NCBI GenBank assembly: GCA_965215315.1
Contig: CBDCDB010000008.1
Coordinates: forward strand, 2,108,001 to 2,172,000
Source of the DNA: Truepera sp965215315
GTDB taxonomy: Bacteria > Deinococcota > Deinococci > Deinococcales > Trueperaceae
Reading direction: 5' to 3'
DNA: 64,000 nucleotides
This document shows, piece after piece, positions 38,095 to 45,774 of the stretch. The position numbers and the translations under genes are program-made. Below the pieces are notes generated by a model. That model was not told the origin of the DNA. It saw nothing but the letters and a program-made list of their open reading frames with translations, and ran no database searches. Numbering within the stretch: position 1 is the first letter of the stretch; every line of letters starts with the position of its first letter.

Positions 38095-38748
38095 GTGATA
38101 AACATTCTTATCTTTGCGCTTTGCCTCGTGGCGGGCTACCTTATCGGCAGCTTTCCGACCGGGTATTTTGTCGCTAAAGCCTACGGCGTCAACATTCAAA
38201 AGGTCGGTAGCGGCAACATCGGCGCGACCAATGTGCTGCGCTCGGTCGGTCTCTGGCCCGCGGTACTCGTTGTGTTGGCCGACCCGCTTAAGGCGATGCT
38301 TTCGATTTTAATTGCCGATATCGTCGGCATCAGCGAGTGGGGTCTGGTGTTAGCAGGGCTGGCAACCGTTTTGGGCAACAACTTCAACATCTTTTTAGGG
38401 TGGCGCGGCGGCAAGGGCGTCGCTACGAGCCTGGGCGTCGGTCTTGCGATTGTCCCAGTCGTGACCCTCGCCGCCTCAGCAATTGGGGTATTGACGATTG
38501 CGCTAGGCCGCTACGTGTCGCTCGGGTCGGTGGTCGCCCTCTTTGCCGCGCCGCTATTCCTAGTGATGCGCCCCTTTAGCGTACCGCAGCTTTTTTTGGT
38601 GCTGATGCTCCTGCTGCTGGTTGTAGTGCGTCACCGGGAAAACATCAAACGGCTGGCTGAAGGTAGCGAGAGGCGTCTGGGGGCAAAAGATTTGAGTACC
38701 CAGGAGAGTAACCTGTCCGAACCCGCAAAAGAGTCTCACCATGCTTGA
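38095..38748 (+). CDS. plsY: Glycerol-3-phosphate acyltransferase PlsY
   Basis: A 217-residue membrane enzyme that transfers the acyl group from acyl-phosphate to glycerol 3-phosphate, the first step of phospholipid synthesis in most bacteria. The three family motifs are visible: GSFPTGYFVAK near residue 18, GSGNIGATNVLR near 38, and GWRGGKGVATSLG near 100. The start is GTG at 38095 with AAGGTGAG upstream. The last 8 bp overlap bshB1. The C-terminal 25 residues are polar and extend past the usual end. Confidence 0.95.
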   Translation: MINILIFALCLVAGYLIGSFPTGYFVAKAYGVNIQKVGSGNIGATNVLRSVGLWPAVLVVLADPLKAMLSILIADIVGISEWGLVLAGLATVLGNNFNIFLGWRGGKGVATSLGVGLAIVPVVTLAASAIGVLTIALGRYVSLGSVVALFAAPLFLVMRPFSVPQLFLVLMLLLLVVVRHRENIKRLAEGSERRLGAKDLSTQESNLSEPAKESHHA

Positions 38749-39415
38749 CTTTTTAGTCATAAGTCCGCACCCCGACGACGCTGAACTCGGGCTGGGCGGC
38801 AGCTTAGCCCGCGCCCACGCAGAAGGGCGCAGCACCGGCATCATCGACCTGACACGGGGCGAAGCCGCCACCAAAGGCACCCCTGAAGAGCGCGACGACG
38901 AAGCCGCCGCCGCTGCTAAAGTGCTCGGCCTCGATGTACGGCGCAACTTGGGCTGGCCCGACTCACGCATTTTGGACAGCGAAGACCGGCGGCTGCAGCT
39001 TGCTCGCGTGTTGCGCGAACTCAAACCCCGCGTCGTGGTCGGGCCGTTTGAAAACGACCGGCATCCCGACCATGTAGCAGCGGCGCACCTCATCCCGGCA
39101 GCGGTGCATCTCGCAGGACTCGCCAACAGCCCGCTCTCAGGCGAGCCGTACAAACCCGAACACCTGTTTTTTTATATGGGTAACGGCCCCTTCGAGGCCA
39201 CGCTCGTCGTCGATACGAGCGACTATATAGACGTCTGGGAAGCGTCCGTGCGCTGCTACAAAAGCCAATTCACCGGTGAGGCCGCCTCGGAAACGGTTAC
39301 ACCTGACGTGTACCGCCGTAGGCGCGGACGCGCCGCCTACTGGGGTACGTTTATCGGAGCCACCTACGGCGAACCGTTATGGACGCCGCGTCCGGTCGCT
39401 TTTACACCTTTTTAG
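38741..39415 (+). CDS. bshB1: Bacillithiol biosynthesis deacetylase
   Basis: A 224-residue LmbE/PIG-L family zinc deacetylase that removes acetyl from GlcNAc-malate in bacillithiol synthesis. The metal-binding motif is SPHPDDAELG (8-17); the third ligand lies in NDRHPDHVAAAH. Other BshB1 marks are DLTRGEAATKGTPEER and GWPDSRI. It overlaps plsY by 8 bp, so it is translated from the same message. Bacillithiol is known in Deinococcus and Firmicutes, which supports the lineage call. Confidence 0.92.
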   Translation: MLDFLVISPHPDDAELGLGGSLARAHAEGRSTGIIDLTRGEAATKGTPEERDDEAAAAAKVLGLDVRRNLGWPDSRILDSEDRRLQLARVLRELKPRVVVGPFENDRHPDHVAAAHLIPAAVHLAGLANSPLSGEPYKPEHLFFYMGNGPFEATLVVDTSDYIDVWEASVRCYKSQFTGEAASETVTPDVYRRRRGRAAYWGTFIGATYGEPLWTPRPVAFTPF

Positions 39416-39805
39416 GCCTGCTTTTTGCGTCTTTGTGTGTGCCCTCGAGACTCCCTCCTCGAGTCCCTCAACTAGACGTAGGTATAGCACTCAAGCAGTT
39501 GAAGGCTACACTTACCACTACAGAATGTACGTGCTAGACAGTTCAGATGAACGTGAGGGCGTCTGTTCCCAGATGATACCTGCTGTATGTAGCTCATTAT
39601 CCCAAAAACTTGCGCTGTCAGGGTATACACAGACGATATTCGGGCTCTGTGCCTTAAGCGCTGCTGTTCGTCCCAAGCATCCGATGGTCAAACTGCTTAC
39701 GTTAGTCTACGCGCCTGACCCTTAAACTCTTTTTTGGGCGGCGCGAACATATCAGCGCAACCTTGTGCTGATTTTTGCTACGCTGTCAGGCAGAAAGATA
39801 CGCTT
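39416..39805. other. Intergenic region with a degraded repeat
   Basis: There is no gene here I can support. A segment around 39525-39586 (GCTAGACAGT ... CGTCTGTTCCCA ... ATACCTGCT) resembles 42292-42354 in the same orientation, and a weaker match extends upstream of both. It may be the remnant of a repeated gene or element. The folE promoter should lie near the right end. Confidence 0.45.
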
Positions 39806-40405
39806 ATGAGCCAACCACCGATTCCAGCAGCAACCGAACTTGACGAGCTGGCCGAGACGTTTCTGCAGCCTCTCATCACCGAGCTGATCTCCGGCCTCGG
39901 CGAAGACGTAACCCGCGAAGGTCTCAGAAAAACGCCTGAACGTGTTGAGGGTTCGTTACGGTTTTTGACCAGTGGCTATAGTCTCAATTTAGAGAGCGTC
40001 GTCAACGGGGCTCTTTTTCAGGCTGAAGGCTCGGAACTCGTGGTGGTTCGTGACCTCGAGTTCTATTCGCTCTGCGAACATCATCTGCTCCCCTTTTTTG
40101 GGCGAGTACATATCGCCTACTTGCCCGACCGGAACATTTTGGGACTATCAAAATTCGCCCGCATCGTCGATATGTTCGCGCGGCGTTTGCAGGTTCAAGA
40201 ACGCTTAACCGTAGAAATTGCCGACGCCGTAGTTGAAGCGCTCGAGCCCAAAGGCGTCGCCGTCGTCGCCGAAGCGAGCCACCTCTGCATGATGATGCGC
40301 GGTGTACAAAAACAGGGTTCGGTGACGCGCACCCTGACGACGCGGGGCGTGTTCCAAGAAGATACGGGGCTGCGCCGTGAGGTGCTGGACGCGCTTAAAC
40401 CGTAA
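39806..40405 (+). CDS. folE: GTP cyclohydrolase I
   Basis: A 199-residue enzyme that converts GTP to dihydroneopterin triphosphate, the first step of folate and pterin synthesis. I chose the ATG at 39806 because the upstream extension of the frame is not family-like. Zinc ligands are Cys90 and His93 in SLCEHHLLPFFGR and Cys161 in SHLCMMMRG. Further marks are REGLRKTPERV, GLSKFARIVD and QERLT. The gene stands alone. Confidence 0.95.
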   Translation: MSQPPIPAATELDELAETFLQPLITELISGLGEDVTREGLRKTPERVEGSLRFLTSGYSLNLESVVNGALFQAEGSELVVVRDLEFYSLCEHHLLPFFGRVHIAYLPDRNILGLSKFARIVDMFARRLQVQERLTVEIADAVVEALEPKGVAVVAEASHLCMMMRGVQKQGSVTRTLTTRGVFQEDTGLRREVLDALKP

Positions 40406-40780
40406 ACGCGGTTAAGCACCGGCAAACTTAACATGACCTTTTGTAAACCGAAAGACGAAGCCGACATTCAGCTACTTGCTGAGATGAACCTTCAACTTAT
40501 CCAAGATGAGGGGCACCGCAATCCGATGACGCAGGCTGAGCTCGAGCAGCGAATACAGGGGTGGCTGACTGGAGCATACGAAGCTCTAATAATTCAAGAC
40601 GACAGTAAAGTTATCGGGTAAGCACTCTTTCGCCACGGTGCCGCTTGGCTATATTTGCGTCACTTCCTTATCACGCCAGCATTTCGCCGTAAAGGGCTGG
40701 GAGGGCTGGCGGTACAAAAACTTCGAGAAGATATTTGGAAACATGACCGGGTACGCCTCGAGGTTCTCGTCAATAATCTA

Positions 40781-41665
40781 GAGGGTGTTTTGGAATAGGT
40801 TCACCGGTTTCTCCAGGGTGTGTGGTTAGTTTGAGCAAGGCGCTTGGTGATAAAGTCGCGACTTGCGAGATAGATAAAGGCTTCGCTCGAGGCGGGGAGG
40901 GTTTCATAATCTTTGCTGAGCCTGCGGTAGTTTCCTAACCAAGCAAACGTGCGCTCCACAACCCAGCGCCTGGCTTGTAGGCCAAAGCCTTTCTTAACAC
41001 GACGAGCGACGATTTCAAGCACGATACCGAAACACAAAAGGATACGGTTGCTGAAAGCAGTGCCCTTATAACCCCGGTCGAGCCACAAATGCTACAACCT
41101 CGGTACATGAGGTTTGCTGTGGTTTAAGAGTAGTGACAGCCCTTTGCGTTCAGGTACATTCGCGCTCGTCACCAACACACTCAGCACCAGCCCGAGGGTA
41201 TCCACCAGCAGATGCCTTTTCTTGCCGTTAACGCTCTTGGCTCCGTCAAAGCCGTTACCGTGCAAGCTTCCTGCTTTGACCGATTGGCTATCAGCACAAC
41301 CGGCGCTCGGTTCTTCGTTACGCTCAAGCCTTTTCCTTAACGCACGCCGCAAGTGCTTGTTGAGCTTGCGCCACAGCCCCACCGCTCGCCACTTCGCAAA
41401 GTGGTAGTACACGCTTTGCCACGCGGGGAAAGTCGCCTGGTAAGTCTCGCTAGGTGCAGCCGTTTCTCAGCACATAGCGCATAGCATCAAGCAGTACTCT
41501 GAGTTCATAACCCGTCTTGCGCCCTCTTCTTGGTTCAGGCAGCAACTTGAGTGAGTAGGGCTCGAGCACCTTCCATTCAGCGTCTTTTAAGTCCGTTGTA
41601 TACTGCTTTCGCTTGACCATTCACCCCTACCTAAACATAGGTGGGGGGATTTCCCAAACACCCTC
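40781..41665 (-). mobile_element. IS5-family element G, copy 2 (complete ends)
   Basis: An 885-bp element with inverted ends GAGGGTGTTT(T/G)GGAA and flanking TA. It interrupts the GNAT gene. The related decayed copy at 11497 shares the left end and several lesions. Confidence 0.8.
40801..41620 (-). pseudogene. IS5-family transposase G, inactivated
   Basis: The reading starts MVKRKQYTTDLKDAEWKVLE at 41620, meets TAG at the Trp of the motif NGCT-W-RDLPGDF, and needs a +1 shift at a CCCC run shortly after to continue as WQSVYYHFAKWRAVGLWRK (41412-41092), with DSQSVKAGSLHGNGFDGAKS. A stop near 41090 separates it from the last part (WLDRGYKGTAF ... WVVERTFAWLGNYRRLSKDYETL, 41088-40801). With at least three interruptions it is not expected to act. 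The first lesion is shared with the copy at 11543. Confidence 0.8.
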
Positions 41666-41747
41666 TAGGTAGCACGGCTTTTTGGGAGTCGGTCGGCTTT
41701 AGTGTTTACAGTCTTGTGATGGAACACGGAAGCGACCGGACGCCGTA

Positions 41748-41775
41748 AAAAACGAGCGCCTTGGTCGGCGCTCGT
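41748..41775 (-). terminator. Terminator after the 115-residue protein gene
   Basis: On the minus strand ACGAGCGCC pairs with GGCGCTCGT across a six-base loop, followed by TTTTTT. It overlaps the stop of the GNAT pseudogene on the other strand. Confidence 0.82.
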
Positions 41776-41793
41776 CGCTATTCTGATTAGATT

Positions 41794-42141
41794 TTAGAAC
41801 GCTTCGTAGTAGGCAGCAACCAGCGGTTCCAGGTTGCGGTTGTCCTCGAGCCCCACCCACACTTTCGCCAGCTCAGCCAGACTTTTGTAAAGCCGCTGAA
41901 CGTCACGCTCTAAAACGCCCAGACTCGCCTGACACGCCCGCCCGCAGAGCTCACCGGAGGTACTCGCAAAACCGTCGTCAACAATGCCGGTCAGCCCCAG
42001 ACACGTTTCGGTTGCCGTTACATAACGCTCATGTGCGCGGACAGCTTCAGTTAGTTTGTGGAGTTCAAAAAGCGCCCGTCTGCGGTCGCTCAAGAGTGCG
42101 TAACGGGTACGGTTGGTTACAGCAGTTTGGTGGTCAATCAT
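41794..42141 (-). CDS. Hypothetical protein, helical, 115 residues
   Basis: I do not recognise this gene. It is predicted mostly helical (RRRALFELHKLTEAVRAHERYV, CQASLGVLERDVQRLYKSLAELAKVWVGL) with three cysteines (TCLGL, LCGRAC) and no signal peptide or membrane segment. A strong terminator follows on its strand, which supports a real transcript. It lies near Dps and another small unknown gene of similar size and helical character, so a link to iron or oxidative stress is possible but only by position. Confidence 0.55.
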   Translation of the reverse strand: MIDHQTAVTNRTRYALLSDRRRALFELHKLTEAVRAHERYVTATETCLGLTGIVDDGFASTSGELCGRACQASLGVLERDVQRLYKSLAELAKVWVGLEDNRNLEPLVAAYYEAF

Positions 42142-42369
42142 CGTTGCAGCCCCATCCAGAAAAGTATACCGGCTCCCGGCATTTAATATCTACTATTATA
42201 GTCAGGATTAGGTTTACACGCTACCTCACGGCCTACAAGCAGCCTTTAGTCAGCTAAAACTTGAGAGCGTGGCTTCTGCAGAGGGTAGTTTCGTCGTAGA
42301 ACCTACGCGCTAGACAGTCCAGATAAAAGTGGTTGCGTCTGTTCCCAAGTAATACCTGCTCGAGGCATA

Positions 42370-42397
42370 AGAAAAGCGGGCCGCAAAAGCCCGCTTG
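42370..42397 (-). terminator. Terminator after dps
   Basis: On the minus strand AAGCGGGC pairs with GCCCGCTT across a seven-base loop and is followed by TTC and further pyrimidines, 20 bp after the dps stop codon. Confidence 0.75.
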
Positions 42398-42415
42398 TTC
42401 AGGTCTAGGTAAGAC

Positions 42416-42922
42416 TTAAGCTTTGCCCTGAAGGTGCGCCTCGAGGAAGTAGAGCGCTTCGTCGATCTCGCGCGAGAGTTCGGTAAAGAGGTCTTCAGTC
42501 GAAGGCTCGTTCAGCTCTTGGCAGCGGCGAATCGCAGCGCGAGTCGAGGCGGCGTAGGCAGCCCAGCGCTCAGCCATCAGAGTAACCACAGCCATCCCTT
42601 CAACCGTATCGACCGGGTACTCGGGCAAGGTCGAGTTCTGCGCAGCCATCCGCACCGTACCGAGGGCCATCCCGCCCATTGCAGTGGCACGTTCGGCGAT
42701 GCTGTCAGACTGTTTACGCGGGATTTTGGCGAGCATATCAAAGAGTTCGTGAAGCTGGATAAAGTCCGAGCCCTTGACGTTCCAGTGCGACTGTTTGGTC
42801 TGGGTAAACAGGTCGGTCGCGTCGGCGAGTTGCTGGTTTAAGACGTCGATAAGCTCATTGCGGACATCGGCTTCGATGTCGATGCGGGTATCAAAGGTCA
42901 TTACTTTTGCGTTGATCGTCAT
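42416..42922 (-). CDS. dps: Dps family DNA-protection / ferritin-like protein
   Basis: A 168-residue four-helix protein that oxidises and stores iron as a dodecamer and, in many members, binds DNA under stress. The ferroxidase residues are in QSHWNVKGSDFIQLHELFD (about 44-62) and SDSIAERATAMGG. There is a ten-residue N-terminal extension before the core but no strongly basic tail. A GGAGGA ribosome site precedes the ATG. The promoter has TATAAT just upstream and a small palindrome beyond it. Confidence 0.92.
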   Translation of the reverse strand: MTINAKVMTFDTRIDIEADVRNELIDVLNQQLADATDLFTQTKQSHWNVKGSDFIQLHELFDMLAKIPRKQSDSIAERATAMGGMALGTVRMAAQNSTLPEYPVDTVEGMAVVTLMAERWAAYAASTRAAIRRCQELNEPSTEDLFTELSREIDEALYFLEAHLQGKA

Positions 42923-42940
42923 AAAAGTCCTCCAAAAACT

Positions 42941-42998
42941 ATTATAGCGTTTCGGCCCAAAGGTATTTAGCTTTAGCTTACATATTCGGAATGATTCC
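42941..42998 (-). promoter_or_regulatory. dps promoter with an upstream palindrome
   Basis: On the minus strand an exact TATAAT (42941-42946) lies 18 bp before the dps ATG, implying a very short leader. The -35 element is poor, suggesting an activator. The palindrome GGAATGATTCC (42988-42998) sits about 40 bp further upstream and could be an operator; its owner is unknown. Confidence 0.45.
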
Positions 42999-43006
42999 TA
43001 TTTAGC

Positions 43007-43312
43007 TCAGCCGTCGAGGTTGATGCCGTGGCCTTTGGCTTCACGGATGGCGCAGACCATCCCGACGAGTTGCGACTGAATCGTCTTAGACATGTGGGTC
43101 AGCTCCTCAGCTGAGTAGACCTGCACCAGCTGATGCTCGAGCCGTTTAACTTCGCCCGCTGCGTAATAGTAGGGGGCTGCGCCGCAAAGCTCACGGTACG
43201 ACGGTAGGAGACCACGAAGTTGCTCTAAAGCCTGCACCGCCGCACGCTGTTCGGGTGGCTCTTTACAGACGTAGAGCTGCTCTAAATTGTTTGCTCGGCT
43301 GCTCTTACCCAC
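43007..43312 (-). CDS. Hypothetical protein, helical, 101 residues
   Basis: I do not recognise this gene. The sequence is soluble and helical (RAAVQALEQLRGLLPSYRELCG, GEVKRLEHQLVQVYSAEELTHMSKTIQSQL). It lies just upstream of dps on the same strand, 84 bp from it, but dps has its own promoter. The start codon at 43312 is uncertain. Codon use is like that of the neighbouring native genes. Confidence 0.5.
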   Translation of the reverse strand: MGKSSRANNLEQLYVCKEPPEQRAAVQALEQLRGLLPSYRELCGAAPYYYAAGEVKRLEHQLVQVYSAEELTHMSKTIQSQLVGMVCAIREAKGHGINLDG

Positions 43313-43454
43313 GCCTCATAATAATGGAGGTTGACAATGAGAAGCTAGGCACAGATATAGGTGTAGGGACGTACTTTTGTACTACCAACCTGTGCTACCA
43401 ATGAGAGCAAATTGGCTCGGAACACGCCACCTAGCATTAAGGGTACAGCCGAGG

Positions 43455-44237
43455 CTAAACGCCGACGCTGAGCAGGTTTTGCTCGAGCCAGTCCGCTACC
43501 CCGCCCTGTTCAGGTTCGGCGATATGCTCATCCGAGGCAGCCAGCACCTCCGGGTGGGCCTGACCGACCGCCACCGCCCTACCCGCCCACTTCATCATCT
43601 CGATGTCGTTCACGCCGTCACCGAAGGCAACCGTATCGGCTTGGGCGACGCCGAGTTCACGGCTGATCCGCGCGAGTGCTGTGCCTTTGTCCGCACCTTC
43701 ACCGGTAATCTCAAAAAAGCCGTCAGACCAGTAGTAGGTCATGAGCTTGGGGTAATTGCGGCCTAGCTCTTGAAGCATCTGTGGGCCTTCGTCGTCCGCA
43801 CCGAAAACCACCTTGTCGGCGTCTGTAACCGCTTTAGTGTCAAAAGTCAGGACGTTGCGGTTTAGGGTGTGCGCCCAACCCCAGCGGGGGTCATGGGGGT
43901 CGTGAACGAAAATGTCGTCGTCTTTCATAAAGGCGTACTCGAGCCCACGCCCTATCCCATACGTTTGAATGAGCGCCAAAGCGTCCCCGGCAGAAATCAG
44001 CGAACGGCTTAAAATTTCGCCTGCCGCGCCGATGACGACCGCACCGTGATTGACCGCGTAGGGGCCGCTGGTACCGAGCTGTTCAACGAACGGGAGTGCC
44101 GACGCTTTGGGGCGGCCTGTCAGCACGGCGACGAGGTGCCCCGCAGCTTTTGCAGCAGTTATTGCCGCTAGAATACGGGGCGGAAGCTCGTTGCCCTGCG
44201 TGACTACTGTATTGTCCAAATCAAAAGCCAGTAACAT
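43455..44237 (-). CDS. HAD-superfamily phosphatase, Cof type
   Basis: A 260-residue HAD-IIB hydrolase. Motif I is FDLDNTVV (Asp6 nucleophile and Asp8), motif II is VLTGRP (Thr40), and motif IV is FGDGVNDIEMM near residue 212, with the cap domain between. Cof-type enzymes remove phosphate from sugar phosphates, PLP, FMN or similar small molecules; the substrate cannot be told. It stands alone, 55 bp from the end of the M16 pair on the same strand. Confidence 0.9.
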   Translation of the reverse strand: MLLAFDLDNTVVTQGNELPPRILAAITAAKAAGHLVAVLTGRPKASALPFVEQLGTSGPYAVNHGAVVIGAAGEILSRSLISAGDALALIQTYGIGRGLEYAFMKDDDIFVHDPHDPRWGWAHTLNRNVLTFDTKAVTDADKVVFGADDEGPQMLQELGRNYPKLMTYYWSDGFFEITGEGADKGTALARISRELGVAQADTVAFGDGVNDIEMMKWAGRAVAVGQAHPEVLAASDEHIAEPEQGGVADWLEQNLLSVGV

Positions 44238-44292
44238 GCTCTCAGCCTACTCTGCAAATGTCAGAAAACGTGTGCCGGGAACAAGTTAAGCG

Positions 44293-45774
44293 TCAGGGTG
44301 TGGGCAGCTCGAGCGCAATCTCCTCAACCTTGCCGAAATCCGTGAGCGGTCGGTCAAACTGCGTCTCATCGCCGACGACCATCAGCAGCATGTCCTGGGG
44401 CCGGAAGTCTTTACGGGCGACCGCTTGCACCTTCGCCGGGGTCATCGCCTGCACGTCTTCGATATAACGCTCGAAGTAGTCGGCGGGTAGTCCCAAAATC
44501 TCGACGGCCCGCGCGGTGCGCTGCACAATGGCGTCGGGTGAGGTAAAGCGGAACACCGCGCCGTTTAAGATGTTGCTCTTTTGCACCTCGAGTTCGGCCT
44601 TGCTGACCGGCTCGGCAGCCATCCCCTTCATCTCTTGTTTAAGGAGTGCAATGACCTGACCGGTCGCGTCGGTACGGGTAATCGCAAACGCTAAAAACGT
44701 ACCGGGGTACTCGAACCCCTGACCGATCTGACTTCCGGTCGAGTAAGCCAGCCCGCGTTTGGTGCGGATTTCGGTAAACAACCGGCTGCTAAACCCGCCG
44801 CCGCCCAGCACCGCGTTCGCCACGTCGAGCGCGTTGTATTCGGGCGTGTAGGCGTAGACGCTCGGGTGACCCATGATGACGATGCTCTGCCCGACGTCTT
44901 TTTGCGCGTGGTAAAGCTGCGGGGCGGGGTCGGGGTTGTATTGCGGTAACTCGGGATAGGTGACCGGGCCGCGTTGCCAACTGCCGAGGGAATCCTCGAG
45001 CGCCCCCAACAGCTCGTCCCTGTTAAAGTCGCCGCTGACCGCTAACACGGTTTCGTTCGGTTTGAAGTAGCGCTTGTGGAACGCCACTATGTCGGCTCTC
45101 GAGACCGCGTTGACGGTTTCAGCCGTCGGTACATACCCCGCCGGATGGCCTTTAGCGAGGCGCTTGTAAAACTCACGCACGGCAATTCCCACCGGGTCAT
45201 CGTTTTCACGGCGGATGCCCTCGAGCGCCGCACCCTTTGCCAGCTGAATTCGCGGCGGGGCAAACGCAGGCTGCTCCAGAACTCCGGCAAAAACGTCCAA
45301 AACTTCCTCAACATTGTTAGTCAGCGCCGAAAAGCTCGCCGTCGTGTAGAGGTCGGCAGCTGAGACCTCAACCGACGCAGCGAGGGTCTCCAAGCGTTCG
45401 TCAATCTCGTCCGCGCTGCGCCCCGCCGACCCGCCTGAGCGCATCAAGTTAGCTGTTAGAGAAGCAAGTGACGCTTTCGCTTCAGGGTCGTAAAGGCTGC
45501 CGGTTTTCACAAACGCGGCCCCGTTGACGAGCGGTAAAGAGTGGTCTTCTAAGAGATACACAATGAGACCGTTTGAAAGCACCGCCCGCTCCGGTTTGGG
45601 GTCGCTGAAGGTGACGTCGCCGAACTCGAGCGCCGCCGGGTCGGGCCAGCTTTCGGGAATACCGGTTTCAGCGTTGACCTTGGGCGTTTGCGGCGCAGTT
45701 GCCCCTTGCGCCAACGCGCCGCCGAGTAGTGTCAAGCTCAAAAGCGTCAACATATAACGCCGAAAGCACTTCAT
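44293..45774 (-). CDS. M16 peptidase-like protein, non-catalytic partner
   Basis: A 493-residue exported protein of the M16 (pitrilysin / mitochondrial processing peptidase) fold, with a signal peptide ending near residue 22. Two M16 halves are present. At the place of the zinc motif HxxEH the sequence reads KASLASLTANLMRSGG, so the catalytic residues are gone. This is the usual pattern for the second subunit of a heterodimer; the glycine-rich region VLGGGGFSSRLFTEIRTKRGLAYS is kept. It is translationally coupled to the catalytic partner upstream (one shared base at 45774). Confidence 0.88.
   Translation of the reverse strand: MKCFRRYMLTLLSLTLLGGALAQGATAPQTPKVNAETGIPESWPDPAALEFGDVTFSDPKPERAVLSNGLIVYLLEDHSLPLVNGAAFVKTGSLYDPEAKASLASLTANLMRSGGSAGRSADEIDERLETLAASVEVSAADLYTTASFSALTNNVEEVLDVFAGVLEQPAFAPPRIQLAKGAALEGIRRENDDPVGIAVREFYKRLAKGHPAGYVPTAETVNAVSRADIVAFHKRYFKPNETVLAVSGDFNRDELLGALEDSLGSWQRGPVTYPELPQYNPDPAPQLYHAQKDVGQSIVIMGHPSVYAYTPEYNALDVANAVLGGGGFSSRLFTEIRTKRGLAYSTGSQIGQGFEYPGTFLAFAITRTDATGQVIALLKQEMKGMAAEPVSKAELEVQKSNILNGAVFRFTSPDAIVQRTARAVEILGLPADYFERYIEDVQAMTPAKVQAVARKDFRPQDMLLMVVGDETQFDRPLTDFGKVEEIALELPTP

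Larger units (their letters stand above)
40433..41748 (+). pseudogene. GNAT acetyltransferase gene, nonsense codon plus IS insertion
   Basis: The frame starts MTFCKPKDEADIQLLAEMN, reads VIG then TAA at 40619-40621 where GNAT proteins have Tyr or Phe, continues ALFRHGAAWLYLRHFLITPAFRRKGLGGLAVQKL (the acetyl-CoA binding block R-R-x-G-x-G), and is cut after RLEVLVNNL by an IS5-family element at 40781. Removing the IS and one TA rejoins the frame to GSTAFWESVGFSVYSLVMEH, the usual GNAT ending, stopping at 41748. The gene therefore carries one nonsense mutation and one clean insertion and is otherwise intact. It was probably an N-acetyltransferase of about 140 residues; the substrate is unknown. 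Confidence 0.8.

Noticed and set aside
39276..39725. 149-codon frame after bshB1
   Set aside because: Its first third overlaps bshB1 in another frame and the rest covers a degraded repeat; there is no ribosome site and no family resemblance.
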